Notes: generated by a model from the letters alone, not told the origin. Shown: positions 11,225 to 20,814, counted from the first letter of the stretch. The stretch: 33,685 nt of DNA from a virus (IMGVR_UViG_3300009506_000125:1-33685); one strand, 5' to 3'. Numbers and translations are program-made.

Positions 11225-14116
11225 TTAGTCCATAACCCAAAAGTTTGTGATTATGTCCGTGTTCAAAGCCGCTGGACCAGAATTGGTTAGGTGAATTACT
11301 ATCGAACCAACTGCTTGTCTAACGCCCTCGATCGTCAAATCCGCATCGTTTCCTCCCGATTTAGTACATACAGAAACAAACACAACAGACTCTGCTAATA
11401 TATTAGTGTTGTTAATAGTTAGATCTAAATCTGCACCACTCGCAGTAGTAAACGAATCCCAAACTATTGAACCAACTCTAGCATTCAAAGTCTGAGATAC
11501 TGTTGGAGACGATTGAGTTCCAGTAGACGCTGTAACGGCTACATTTCCACTTGACGAGATAGATATTTCACCTCCCCCAGTAAGCAAATCGATGCCCCCG
11601 CTAGCATCACTCGCATTCAAGACGATCGCATCTGCAGCCGCCTGAGTTGCTGTGATATTAACCGATCCCCCAGTGCTGATAAGGCTGAGGTCTTGAGCTG
11701 CTCCAGTAACGGTAAAGTTAGAGGCTGTAGCTGCGTCTAGGCTGATTCCAGCAGCAGTATCAACCGTGATGGCTCCTGCAGATGCGGAACCGACAGCGAT
11801 CACGTGTGCCGCAGCTCCTGTCGCCAAGTTCAAAGCGCCTGCTCTTGTACTAGTTAGCACATTCAAAGTCTGAGTACCAGCAGTTGCAGCACCTGTTAAA
11901 ATGTTAACGGTACTATTTGCCGCAGAAGCCCCACTAGCTACGTTAATAACTTGTGCTCCCGCATTAATAGCGTTACCAACGTTGATGGTTTGTCCGCCAG
12001 CAGCGGTACTTTGACCTATCGTGATGGTTCCTGTTCCAGTCGCACCACCGAGGGCAATCGTTCCTGTAGTCATCGCATTACCAATAGCGACCGATCCACC
12101 AGTTTGGGTATTACCGATAGCTATAACGTTGGCACCAGTTCCTCCAACGTTGATGTTGTTGGCCATAGCAGCCCCTGTACCAACGTTGACGGTACCTGCC
12201 TGCCCAGTCTGAGTTAGCAAGTTAAGTACTTGAGTCCCCCCAGAAGGCACACCGCTTAAGATGTTAACGGTTTGAGCGTTAGCCGATGGGTTGCCGGTCA
12301 TCAGGTTAAAGGTATCGTTCTGGGCACTGTTGCCACCACAAACGTTAACCGTTCTAGCGGCCGCCGGAGCGATATCAGCAATATCAACGGTAGTTACTCG
12401 AGTATTGTTAGCTAGATTCAGCACTCCAGCCCCTGCGGTACCAACACCACTCAAGACATTGACGGTAGAATCTGCAGCAGATGCCCCGTTAGCAATGTTA
12501 ACAGTTTGAGCGGTAGAGTTAACTCCATTACCCATACTTACGGTTAATGATCCGCCAATACCGTTACCTAAATTAAGTGCTTGAGTACCACCTGTTGCTG
12601 TTCCACATAGAACATTAACAGTTTGAGTATTCAGCGAAGGCGCACCATTCATGATGTTTAGGGTATCATTCACAGCGCTGTCACCACCTAATATAGTAGT
12701 AGTTCTGGCAGCCGCAGGAGCAATATTACCAAGAGTAATAGCTGTTACTCTTGTATTATTTGCCATATTGAGCTGAGCAGCACCCGCAGTACCAACACCC
12801 GTCAAGATATTAACATTTGAATTGGCAGCACTAGCACCAGTTGCAATGTTAATTGTCTGCGCCCCAGCGTTTATCCCAGCGCCCACGTTGATGGTCTGAC
12901 CAGCTGTCGACTTACCAAGTGTTAAGGTTCCTGTCATGGTGGCAGCGCCTAGATCAATGGTTCCAGCAGCAGCTCCAGTACAAGAGAAGTTGCCTGTGCC
13001 ATACAGAATGTCTACTTGTGCAGCCCCTGTTACCGATCCTATTGTGGTAACATGCGCAGCAGCTCCGGTTGCTAGGTTAAGAACACCGGCTCGGTTTCCA
13101 GTAAGGACATTAAGGGTTTGTGCACCGGCCGATGCGTTTCCTGAAAGGATGTTAACTGTACTATTAGCAGCACTGGCACCAGCAGCTACGTTTATGGTCT
13201 GAGGAGACGAGTTAGCTCCATTTCCAAGACTAATGGTATTTCCTCCAATTCCGGCTCCGATATTGATGGTAGCCGCACCAGCTCCTCCACCAAGGGTTAG
13301 GGTTTGCGCTGCCGAAGAAGAGCCAACAGTAATTACACCAGTTCCATCTGAACGCCCTATAGTAATTGTTCCTGCTGCAACAGGAGTTACTGCAAAGTTT
13401 CCTGTACCACATTGTAATATTAAACTTGCTGCACCTGTTTGCGAACCTATAGTGACGGTGTGCGCTGCAGCCGAATTTGCTATTGCTACCGCTCTCGCTA
13501 CATTTCCCAAACCAATATTAACTGCATCTCCAGAGTTGTCAGAACCCAGGTTTAGTGCTGTTCCTGCTGTTAAAATCGTTGCCGACCCACTCAAAGACGC
13601 AAGACCAGATGCTGCAAGTGTTGTAAAACTACCAGCAGCGGCAGTCGTTCCCCCAATCGCTCCTGGAGATCCAAGAATAGACGCCACATTAGAAGGTACT
13701 AGTGCTTTATCTGTTGCGGTTTGCGCTAATGCTTCCGCATTGGTAGCAATCTCTATAATACCTTTCACTGCTGTTGTAGCATCTGGTGATCCCGCAATCG
13801 CCAAAGCATCAGCATAGGTTTTAACAGCTAGAGAGGTTGGTACGTCGGAATTATCGGCTCCGGCTAACGTACCATCGGTGTTGATTAAAACAATACCTGC
13901 TACCGTCGTCGTCGCTGCTTGGTTACCACCAGTCTGCCAAGTACCTCCTCCTAAATGATCGTATATAACTGAAGGAGATGCACTATCATCAACCCAGACA
14001 TACCCTACTGGATATTCGGTGTCGGCGGTCGTTGGCGCTCTTTGCGCTACTTTTGCAGGTGGCTGTACATCAACAAATGGTGAACTTCTTCCTACTGCTT
14101 GTTCTATTCTTGGCAT
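11225..14116 (-). CDS. Long repetitive tail fibre (beta-solenoid, 963 aa)
   Basis: GGGGGA precedes the ATG. Residues 1-100 hold an N-terminal attachment region (PVGYVWVDDSASPSVIYDHL). Residues 160-800 are short strands in repeating turns such as GQTINVGNAINAGAQVINVA and GTITIGQSTAAGG. Four longer repeats start with GASAANSTVN-type strings at about 313, 428, 544 and 729. Copies 2 and 3 share the tail VLSGVGTAGAGVLNLANNTR and copies 1 and 4 share LNLATGAAAHV, so the order is A-B-B-A. A globular C-terminal domain (about 880-963) follows. No residues mark an enzyme. Probably a long side fibre. Confidence 0.75.
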   Translation of the reverse strand: MPRIEQAVGRSSPFVDVQPPAKVAQRAPTTADTEYPVGYVWVDDSASPSVIYDHLGGGTWQTGGNQAATTTVAGIVLINTDGTLAGADNSDVPTSLAVKTYADALAIAGSPDATTAVKGIIEIATNAEALAQTATDKALVPSNVASILGSPGAIGGTTAAAGSFTTLAASGLASLSGSATILTAGTALNLGSDNSGDAVNIGLGNVARAVAIANSAAAHTVTIGSQTGAASLILQCGTGNFAVTPVAAGTITIGRSDGTGVITVGSSSAAQTLTLGGGAGAATINIGAGIGGNTISLGNGANSSPQTINVAAGASAANSTVNILSGNASAGAQTLNVLTGNRAGVLNLATGAAAHVTTIGSVTGAAQVDILYGTGNFSCTGAAAGTIDLGAATMTGTLTLGKSTAGQTINVGAGINAGAQTINIATGASAANSNVNILTGVGTAGAAQLNMANNTRVTAITLGNIAPAAARTTTILGGDSAVNDTLNIMNGAPSLNTQTVNVLCGTATGGTQALNLGNGIGGSLTVSMGNGVNSTAQTVNIANGASAADSTVNVLSGVGTAGAGVLNLANNTRVTTVDIADIAPAAARTVNVCGGNSAQNDTFNLMTGNPSANAQTVNILSGVPSGGTQVLNLLTQTGQAGTVNVGTGAAMANNINVGGTGANVIAIGNTQTGGSVAIGNAMTTGTIALGGATGTGTITIGQSTAAGGQTINVGNAINAGAQVINVASGASAANSTVNILTGAATAGTQTLNVLTSTRAGALNLATGAAAHVIAVGSASAGAITVDTAAGISLDAATASNFTVTGAAQDLSLISTGGSVNITATQAAADAIVLNASDASGGIDLLTGGGEISISSSGNVAVTASTGTQSSPTVSQTLNARVGSIVWDSFTTASGADLDLTINNTNILAESVVFVSVCTKSGGNDADLTIEGVRQAVGSIVIHLTNSGPAALNTDIITNFWVMD

Positions 14117-14167
14117 ATTTATTCCCCCTGTTTAGGTTTTTGATTTAACATTAAATTTTTAGGAAAT

Positions 14168-14230
14168 AATACACAATGCATTATTCAAATTATTTTTGTT
14201 ATTGTGTAATATTAAGAATGTGTGTAATAT
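14168..14230. promoter_or_regulatory. Divergent control region with TGTGTAAT repeats
   Basis: TGTGTAATAT occurs twice in direct orientation (14203-14212, 14221-14230), and AATACACAAT (14168-14177) is a near-match in inverted orientation. A plus-strand promoter, TTGTGT (14202-14207), 17 bases, TAATAT (14225-14230), overlaps both direct copies. A regulator bound here could silence the HTH gene and influence the fibre gene on the other side. Confidence 0.45.
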
Positions 14231-14249
14231 AGATACGTATAGGGAATTT

Positions 14250-14456
14250 ATGGACGAGTATTTAACGCCTAAAGAAGTAGCGATTGCCCTAAAAGTTTGC
14301 ACCAGAACCGTTATAAATATGATTAACGACAAACGCCTTAAAGCTATTAGAACCAGTGGGAAACAACGAATAACTTATAGAATTTTGGCTAAAGAATTAG
14401 ACCGATTTATTGCAGAGGAATATTCAGAAAGAGAGATTAATAAACCTTCTTCTTAG
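14250..14456 (+). CDS. Excisionase-like (MerR/HTH_17-type) DNA-binding protein
   Basis: I start at the ATG at 14250, with AGGGA just upstream, rather than 18 codons earlier. The 68-aa product MDEYLTPKEVAIALKVCTRT, then VINMINDKRLKAIRTSGKQR, and YRILAKELDRFIAEEY, is the standard winged-helix layout of excisionase/HTH_17 proteins: 'tp.evA..l.vs..Tv..mi..g.l.a.....g....i...el..fl'. It is the only plus-strand gene inside the late operon, so it is an independently controlled insertion (moron-like). TGTGTAATAT repeats in its own promoter suggest autoregulation. With no integrase visible here, a regulatory rather than excision role is the safer guess. Confidence 0.7.
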   Translation: MDEYLTPKEVAIALKVCTRTVINMINDKRLKAIRTSGKQRITYRILAKELDRFIAEEYSEREINKPSS

Positions 14457-14515
14457 GTTTAATCTTTTTTATGCGATGTTTATGTATTGCAAAAAGATAT
14501 TCCAGCTCGGGCAGC

Positions 14516-15745
14516 TTAGGACCTTTTCTTTTTCTTTTTTTCTTCTCTTTCACGTTTTTCTTTTTGCCTCTTTTTTTCTTCAGGTAGACCAAAGAAACTA
14601 TATACCTCTTTGAATTTTGCTGAATACTCTTGACCTCTACCATACTTCTTTTGAAGCTCTCTTATTAGAGCTGAGACACCAGCGCCCCTAGATTCTTCTC
14701 CTTGAGCCCAGTTTCCATAAAAGTTGCCACCCGTTGTTTTTGCTATGAAAAGTACATTTTCTAATTTTCTGGCAAATTCCTCGGGAACATTCTCATAGGT
14801 ATAGCTGTCGCCTGTATGAAACTTCACCTGTAGTAACTTTTGTCCTGCATCATAACCCACCCAGTTTAGCATTGACGACCGATATTCTTCTGGAATGGCA
14901 GCTATTAACCTTTCATAAAGGTCCAAAATCTCATCATTATTCTCCGGTATAGGCGTTAGGTCCTCCGATCTGAAAACCTTTTTCTTGCCATCTATATCTA
15001 ATTTGGCAGTCTCGCCGGGTTGCTGTTCAATCGTGCCAATATCACCATCTGGCGTGATAACTTCATTTGCTTTACCAAAGCCCGCTTTCTGCGAAAGATA
15101 AGAGGTTACTAAATCTTCTATTGAAGCTTTTGTCTGTTCTCCTAACCATTTTTTCTGTTCTGGAGACAGAAACTTATTTAATGCGCCTGCAATAATAGAC
15201 GGTTCTTCTCCCTGCTTACCCAACTGTTCTACTAACTTTCCAAACTTCATTTGGTCTATAAGGTCTACCGCTTTGGGTCCAAGCTCTTCTATTGGAGACT
15301 TTGCCACTTCGGCAGCACCACCGATCGCTTCTGCTACCGGTGCCGTTGCCTCTCCTGCTACCTCAGCGCCCACTTCGGCCTCTGCCCCATCTCCAAGTAA
15401 ATTCGAAAGAAGAGGAAAACGAGATAGTAAATGAGGTGCGGTTCTCGATAACATATGAGCACCAAAAGCCATACTGCCTAATCTAAGCCCTTTATTTAGC
15501 AAGTCAGTTGTCAATTCTTCCGCTTCTTGTTTCTTCCTTCCTGTGATAATATTTGATGCTTGATAATCTTTAGTGGTCTCTTCAGACATATTCTTGGAAA
15601 AATAGTCCAATATCTTTCTTGAAGAATGTCCTGACTTCTTCGCTTTTTCAATCCTAGGCGCTATCTTGGGTATAACCTTCATCATATAACGCAAAATATC
15701 ATCTTCGCCATACCCTTGAGCAAGTGCTGTAAATATTGGATTCAT
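14516..15745 (-). CDS. Probable ejection/internal virion protein with KTSC domain (409 aa)
   Basis: The N-terminal 100 residues are helical and basic (ILRYMMKVIPKIAPRIEKAK, KKSGHSSRKILDYFSKNM). Then an Ala/Glu/Gly-rich linker follows (about 118-150), then helices, and a KTSC-like domain at about 290-345 (SSMLNWVGYDAGQKLLQVKF, GDSYTYENVPEEFARKL). The tail is a run of Lys/Glu ending KKKKRS. In P22 the genes after gp10 encode the ejected proteins gp7, gp20 and gp16; by order this is the third of three such genes and so a gp16-like candidate, though I see no direct similarity. AAGGG precedes the ATG, and an ATGA overlap couples it to the 458-aa gene. Confidence 0.6.
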   Translation of the reverse strand: MNPIFTALAQGYGEDDILRYMMKVIPKIAPRIEKAKKSGHSSRKILDYFSKNMSEETTKDYQASNIITGRKKQEAEELTTDLLNKGLRLGSMAFGAHMLSRTAPHLLSRFPLLSNLLGDGAEAEVGAEVAGEATAPVAEAIGGAAEVAKSPIEELGPKAVDLIDQMKFGKLVEQLGKQGEEPSIIAGALNKFLSPEQKKWLGEQTKASIEDLVTSYLSQKAGFGKANEVITPDGDIGTIEQQPGETAKLDIDGKKKVFRSEDLTPIPENNDEILDLYERLIAAIPEEYRSSMLNWVGYDAGQKLLQVKFHTGDSYTYENVPEEFARKLENVLFIAKTTGGNFYGNWAQGEESRGAGVSALIRELQKKYGRGQEYSAKFKEVYSFFGLPEEKKRQKEKREREEKKKKKRS

Positions 15746-17118
15746 TTCTTACCCTTAATGTAATCTACCCATCTTCCCCATCCCTGGAAAATATATGGCA
15801 ACGAATCTAATGGCGCATTTTGTAAAGACCCTAACTCTGCTTCTTGTTCTGCAGATAATACAAGTCCTTTACTTTGAGCCAGCTCTAGCATATCCCAAAA
15901 GTGTCGCCAATCTATATCCTTTTCTCGACGCAATTTTTCTCTTAAACCAAGCAAGGAAACTTTAGAATCAACATTTTTTGCCAGAAAGTCTGAATATTTA
16001 TTTGTCATATCAGCTATAATCTTTGGATTTTCTTTTTTTACAAAATCGTAGTTGGGTTTGTCAGGATCAGCAAACATATCTCTAAAGAACTCTTCCTCTC
16101 TATAAGGAGCTTTCGGTAAAGCATATACGTTAGATACCGCTGTTCCCTTTAATGGTTTAACCACCATTTCGATTTCCGCTGGACTTAAGTCTTGTTCCGC
16201 CAGAATACTTCTAGCCTTCATCTCTTCGCCTAAATCCACCATAGGCTTCATTACAGTTTGGAGTTTTTTTAAAGCCTGCTCTCTGTAGTTCGGCCCACGA
16301 AATAATCCTGAGACAATTCCTGGTATATTTGCGTTTTTTACACTATTTTCAACGTTTTGTAATTTTTGATGGTCTCTTTTCGTCGCCCTAAACCAATCCT
16401 CTGGTGCCATGCCCTGGTATTTAGCTCCAATTCTCATGAATTGGTTAAGATCATCTTGTGACATCTGTGGCAATTTACTAGCCGCAAAATCTGACAATTG
16501 TTTAGCTTTTTGCAACTCAACATTTTGTATCTCAGCATCGATTTGAGCTTCTGTCAATCCTGAAAACATCCTTGCAGCATCTTCGTAACTACTTTTTGTT
16601 AGCATTGCAAATTGCGCTATTTTAGGATTGTACCCACGTGGTGTTGGCCGCGTTGTTGGCGCACCCCCTGGAGCTACTATATCTTCTACACCCCCTCTTG
16701 GCGCAGATGCCGGTTGTGCTCCAGCTGGAATTGTTCCTGGTGATGACGGCATACCACCAGGCACCACTGGGGCAGATGTTGGAGCTCCTTCTTTTGGTGA
16801 TAATATCTGACCAGGAGGCACATATTCCCCTTCTTGCCCAGGTATAAGATTCATAGAATGCTTAACCAAATATTGGGGTAATATGGTTTGTTGCATCTGT
16901 TCGGAACCCGGTATTCCAGCCATCGATTGCGCCCATTTCATAGTAACATCTGAAGGTGTATCAGTGGGGTTAATCATGTTTTTGAAATCTTCTAATGCAC
17001 CTCGTTGCCTCATAGCCAACAATTGTTGACCAGTATAATCTCCCAAAGCTCCCCCCAAAGCCTGACCTAATTGTCCTGCCTGTGATGGTCGTGGCGTTGG
17101 ATCAAATACTTGCACCAT
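15742..17118 (-). CDS. Probable ejection protein, gp20-like by position and size (458 aa)
   Basis: The product starts MVQVFDPTPRPSQAGQLGQA, has a Gly/Gln-rich lead, a Pro/Ala-rich segment (about 100-165, with repeated APGGAP-type strings) and then a long helical domain (KIAQFAMLTKSSYEDAARMF, EMKARSILAEQDLSPAEIEM). Length is close to P22 gp20 (471 aa), an ejected DNA-transfer protein. It lies between a 200-aa Gly/Gln-rich protein and the 409-aa protein, which mirrors the P22 order gp7-gp20-gp16. GGAGG lies before the ATG. Assignment rests on order, length and composition rather than a diagnostic motif. Confidence 0.6.
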   Translation of the reverse strand: MVQVFDPTPRPSQAGQLGQALGGALGDYTGQQLLAMRQRGALEDFKNMINPTDTPSDVTMKWAQSMAGIPGSEQMQQTILPQYLVKHSMNLIPGQEGEYVPPGQILSPKEGAPTSAPVVPGGMPSSPGTIPAGAQPASAPRGGVEDIVAPGGAPTTRPTPRGYNPKIAQFAMLTKSSYEDAARMFSGLTEAQIDAEIQNVELQKAKQLSDFAASKLPQMSQDDLNQFMRIGAKYQGMAPEDWFRATKRDHQKLQNVENSVKNANIPGIVSGLFRGPNYREQALKKLQTVMKPMVDLGEEMKARSILAEQDLSPAEIEMVVKPLKGTAVSNVYALPKAPYREEEFFRDMFADPDKPNYDFVKKENPKIIADMTNKYSDFLAKNVDSKVSLLGLREKLRREKDIDWRHFWDMLELAQSKGLVLSAEQEAELGSLQNAPLDSLPYIFQGWGRWVDYIKGKK

Positions 17119-17120
17119 GA

Positions 17121-17723
17121 TTAACCTCCAAATCCTCCGGTTGCACCACGCCCAGCTCCCTGAGCAAATGCTGCTAAAAATTTCATAAGAGCCCCTTCCT
17201 GTGGTGCTTTATATCCAAATGGCTGAGCACCCATACCCATTCCTGCCATACCACTATATTGCTGCATAATATCTCTTATCGCCTGTTGCTGTAATCCTGA
17301 TTTCATTCCCGCTAGCTGTGTTTGCAAATTGGCTCCAGCACTACTTAGTGCCTGACCAAACCCAGACGATGATAATGCTCCCCCTTGAGCGCCTGCTCCA
17401 GCAAACTGCTCCGCTAAGCCGGGAATCGTCTCTTGCTGGAATTGCTGCATATAAGGTGCCTCAAAACGTTGATAAGCTGCTGAAGAAGGGTCTAACATCT
17501 CTTGTAATCCCCCAAGGCCTTGACCGTATGCCTGCCCTAGCTGTCCTTCTTGGCCTAAAGAGGCTAGAATCTGATTCAGCAATGCCGTTTGCTCCTTGGT
17601 CATGGTTGGCATTTTCTCAAAATCAGTACCAAACAGCCAATCTGCTATGTTGTCCTTTTGTTTGTAAGCTTGCTTTCCAACTTTATAGGAACTATAACCC
17701 GGAATGAAGTCATACCACGCCAT
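17121..17723 (-). CDS. Probable ejection protein, gp7-like (200 aa)
   Basis: The product starts MAWYDFIPGYSSYKVGKQAY and turns into a long Gln/Gly/Ala/Met-rich helical region (LGQEGQLGQAYGQGLGGLQE, MQQFQQETIPGLAEQFAGAG, GQALSSAGANLQTQLAGMKS). That composition is characteristic of small virion proteins that are released early during DNA transfer; P22 gp7 is a little longer (229 aa). AGAGG precedes the ATG. It sits two bases upstream of the 458-aa gene. An internal-core or tail-plug function would also fit. Confidence 0.6.
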   Translation of the reverse strand: MAWYDFIPGYSSYKVGKQAYKQKDNIADWLFGTDFEKMPTMTKEQTALLNQILASLGQEGQLGQAYGQGLGGLQEMLDPSSAAYQRFEAPYMQQFQQETIPGLAEQFAGAGAQGGALSSSGFGQALSSAGANLQTQLAGMKSGLQQQAIRDIMQQYSGMAGMGMGAQPFGYKAPQEGALMKFLAAFAQGAGRGATGGFGG

Positions 17724-17725
17724 AT

Positions 17726-18220
17726 CTAAACCTCTTTTGTATACTCTATCACAACAGTCGTTTCTCTAAAGTTAGAAAAATCAGCCCCCGTTGTGATGAT
17801 GATGTCTGTTTCATCTGCTTCTAACGTAACATTATTTATCAATGTTGGACTAGAGAAAGGTAAGGGAATAAATTGAATACCTGATGGATCTGAAGCGGCA
17901 CCATACATTCTAGTCATCCTGGTTGTATTCGTAAATGTAACGTTATGTTGCACTCTTTTTAATGTTGCATTTGGCAAAGCTCCAAAATCTACCACTTTGC
18001 GATAGACATTTCTGTTATTCTGAGGATCCTCAACACTGAAATATTGTTGATATGTTGCCAGTTCTTGAGGAAGATAAAGAGATCCCTCTTTTGTGTTAAT
18101 AGCATCTGTGACCTTCTTGTATTCCCTATCAAACATTTCAATGAAATCTTCGAAATTGTCAGGAAAATCATTGTCGCTTGTTTGGTTTGTAACTAAAGGA
18201 GGATCATTGCTAAAACTCAT
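17726..18220 (-). CDS. Virion-associated protein, possibly gp14-like by position (164 aa)
   Basis: A four-base overlap couples it to the 865-aa gene, and GGGAGG lies upstream. After a disordered start (MSFSNDPPLVTNQTSDNDFP) there is a helix (FEDFIEMFDREYKKVTDAIN) and then strands (KRVQHNVTFTNTTRMTRMYG, LINNVTLEADETDIIITTGA). The pattern 'E.FdR.Yk.V.daIN.KEGsLYlp.E' recalls, from memory, proteins found next to tail hub genes in environmental podoviruses. P22 gp14 (172 aa) occupies the same place, but sequence support is lacking. Confidence 0.55.
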   Translation of the reverse strand: MSFSNDPPLVTNQTSDNDFPDNFEDFIEMFDREYKKVTDAINTKEGSLYLPQELATYQQYFSVEDPQNNRNVYRKVVDFGALPNATLKRVQHNVTFTNTTRMTRMYGAASDPSGIQFIPLPFSSPTLINNVTLEADETDIIITTGADFSNFRETTVVIEYTKEV

Positions 18221-20814
18221 GGTGACAACCTCCCGCCTGGCTTAACCCAAAACATTAAGGCACTTAAAACAAAAGGCTGGTCGAGAACGTCTCTATCATT
18301 CATTTGGTCATCATTATATGTGATTTCTGCCGAGATGAACTGACCAAATAACGTTGAAAAAAACCTATTCCATGCAAGGTCCGCACTTTGAACCTTAAAC
18401 AACGGATTATCCTGTGTTTGAAGCTGTGTTTGCCCAACAGAGAGGTTGCCGGCTTCCTTAACCGTTGTATCGGCATAAAGATTGACAGAAACTACCCCTG
18501 AAGGAGTTTCTTGGGTAAGAAAATCAATATATCCCAGCTTTAGCTGTTTTCCCTGACTCAAGAATGGATTAAAATCCTTTGTAACTATCTGCATCTTAGG
18601 CAAAAGAGTCGCTTTTCCTTGACCTATGTATGTTCCAGTGCCAGATGCAGGAGTGTAGCTGAAGTCTGCTTCATAGGTTTGTGTGGTACTATTCCATTTC
18701 GTTATTTTGATAATGTCTGCATCATATGGAACCAGGGTCTCCACACGGTAGGTTTCATCATTTAGATCTGTTGTTACATCTGAGGAATCAGACGTATCAA
18801 TGAAATCTAAATCCTCAACATAAATTATATCACCATCAATAAGATTGTGATTAGTGATAGTCAATCTTGGTGGTATTACAGTTCTATCAACCGCCGTAAT
18901 CGATAACGATTCCTCATCTTTTGTGGTGTAGTTTAGAAAATGAATGAACCCTTGCTGGTTACCGCAAATAATAAATGGAAATTGTGTCTGACCATCTGGA
19001 TCTTTCCAATATACATCAAAATCATTCCAAAAGACATCTAGTCTATCCCATGTTATTCCATTAATACCATAGTACCGACCAAAAGCTGTAATATTGTTCC
19101 GAAGTATAGCCCATGTATCATTTCTATAATTATACAATAGGCTTTTATTAGGAAATACTTGCGCTGTCCCTGTGTCCGTAGCATCATTAAAACACCAATA
19201 AACAATCTCCTTTTGAAAGTCTCTTATTCCATGTATCCTTTCTGTCCCTTGATTTTGGTTTTTAAACGTGAAAACCATATCCGGGATCTTAAGATCAATC
19301 CTTTGAACACCCTGAGCGTTTGACGATATAATAGCCCTGTCGCCGACCCCAAGAACACCTTCATCGAAAAGTATTGTTGAGAACTGGCTTTCAGATCCCA
19401 AATCTGACGAAATCCTCTCCCACACAAATGGTAAGCCATAATCTCCTACATACCTCAATTGCCACGTTGTCTTTTCAAAAAAGACTATCATGGTGTTTTT
19501 GTAAAAAATGGCTGAAATGATCTCCTCGTTAGTTGGAGCATCTATAAAGCCCCCTCTTCCAAATATCGTTGAATCCCAAGCTCCAACTTGCGTGGGATCT
19601 CCTACTTGTGAAAACCGCACTCGGTTGAAATACTGCTTTGAACCGTTTCTGTCTGGACCCTCAAAGGTGTTAAAAGCTAAAAGTCTACCATAGTACGGGA
19701 GCAATATTTTTGCCGAGAATAGCTGATTGGCCTGGTACTTATAATTGATTGTCACTGTTGCATCTGCTGTCATTGCAGGACTGATTGTAGGGAGGGTAAT
19801 TGCTCCAGTAGTGTAGTTGATTGTACCGCCAGTGTTTGTACTGGCCGATCCTTTTAAAGTGCCATCCTTAGCAGGATCAGTAAAGATGACATCTGGATCT
19901 ACACCGTTACTAACAGTAATCGTTACTGTCCCTGGCATAATTGGGAAAGATGCTGTGTTGCCAGACCAGGATGTCCAGGGCGTTACTACACCCGGAACCA
20001 TACTTTCATTTGATACTTGCGTACTACTGACAGCCGGCTCAAAATCTGTCCATGATATCGCATCCGTATAACGCATAGGGTTACCAGATGGTTTGTCTAG
20101 ATTGAAATTTGTTACAAATAGCTGTCTAACAGAAGCGTCTGAACCTCGATAATTTGTTCCCCAAAAAAACTGGGAGTTCGATCCGTTCCAGGTTGTGGAT
20201 GTGGCAGGTAGAAATTCGTTGTAGTTTGTTCCATCGAAAGCATAACAATATTTTGTGTCCCAAACCAAAGTCTGCTCGAAATTGATATTGGACCTTTCTC
20301 GCATTATGATTCCCATCACCGGCAATGATGGATAATAATTGATGGCACAAGTCATTGCAGCACCACCTGTGGCACCTACTCCACTATAGGCAAGAACAAC
20401 TTCGCCTGTAGCATAATTGATATACGAACCAGTTGCCGTTCCCAACCCAGCCCCACTTACAGTAAAAGTCCCATCCCCTTGATCTGTAAAGACATTGGCA
20501 TCCGGGGCGGCTACCGTTATAACAAGTGAGCCTGGTTGAATCTCCGCGTTCTCCCCTGTAATTCCTAGCGTCGTAAAGATATCTGCAATTGTAGTTGTGG
20601 CACCTGCCAAATTGTTTCCTAGAGCCTGACCGGCTGCAAGAACCCTTCGTAGTCTCCCTATTAGCTTCAAACCTTCACGCTTTTTAACCCGGTCGCGCCA
20701 AACATAAGCATTCTCTAACGTTGGAAATGCCTTGTCTGGTAACAGAAACGACTTCTTATCAGTCTCAAGACCCGCATCCGATCCAGCTATAAGGTAAGGT
20801 TGTAAACTGCTCAT
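18217..20814 (-). CDS. Tail hub/tail accessory protein, P22 gp10-like (865 aa)
   Basis: The start (LPDKAFPTLENAYVWRDRVK followed by KREGLKLIGRL) and the centre (FYKNTMIVFFEKTTWQLRYV, EGVLGVGDRAIISSNAQGVQ) match the plan of the P22 gp10/T7 tail tubular B group, beta-propeller proteins beneath the portal that keep packaged DNA in place. It is longer than P22 gp10 because extra beta domains are inserted: two copies of a module ending GxINYxTG then ITINY-type strands, at about 93-160 and 291-360. A third copy lies in the neighbouring gp4-like protein. AGGAA lies before the ATG; one-base overlap with the fibre gene upstream. Confidence 0.75.
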   Translation of the reverse strand: MSSLQPYLIAGSDAGLETDKKSFLLPDKAFPTLENAYVWRDRVKKREGLKLIGRLRRVLAAGQALGNNLAGATTTIADIFTTLGITGENAEIQPGSLVITVAAPDANVFTDQGDGTFTVSGAGLGTATGSYINYATGEVVLAYSGVGATGGAAMTCAINYYPSLPVMGIIMRERSNINFEQTLVWDTKYCYAFDGTNYNEFLPATSTTWNGSNSQFFWGTNYRGSDASVRQLFVTNFNLDKPSGNPMRYTDAISWTDFEPAVSSTQVSNESMVPGVVTPWTSWSGNTASFPIMPGTVTITVSNGVDPDVIFTDPAKDGTLKGSASTNTGGTINYTTGAITLPTISPAMTADATVTINYKYQANQLFSAKILLPYYGRLLAFNTFEGPDRNGSKQYFNRVRFSQVGDPTQVGAWDSTIFGRGGFIDAPTNEEIISAIFYKNTMIVFFEKTTWQLRYVGDYGLPFVWERISSDLGSESQFSTILFDEGVLGVGDRAIISSNAQGVQRIDLKIPDMVFTFKNQNQGTERIHGIRDFQKEIVYWCFNDATDTGTAQVFPNKSLLYNYRNDTWAILRNNITAFGRYYGINGITWDRLDVFWNDFDVYWKDPDGQTQFPFIICGNQQGFIHFLNYTTKDEESLSITAVDRTVIPPRLTITNHNLIDGDIIYVEDLDFIDTSDSSDVTTDLNDETYRVETLVPYDADIIKITKWNSTTQTYEADFSYTPASGTGTYIGQGKATLLPKMQIVTKDFNPFLSQGKQLKLGYIDFLTQETPSGVVSVNLYADTTVKEAGNLSVGQTQLQTQDNPLFKVQSADLAWNRFFSTLFGQFISAEITYNDDQMNDRDVLDQPFVLSALMFWVKPGGRLSP

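Noticed and set aside
13233-13817. Long plus-strand frame (194 codons) opposite the 963-aa fibre gene, with others nearby
   Set aside because: Ala/Pro/Val-rich mirror of the repetitive fibre sequence with no ribosome site.
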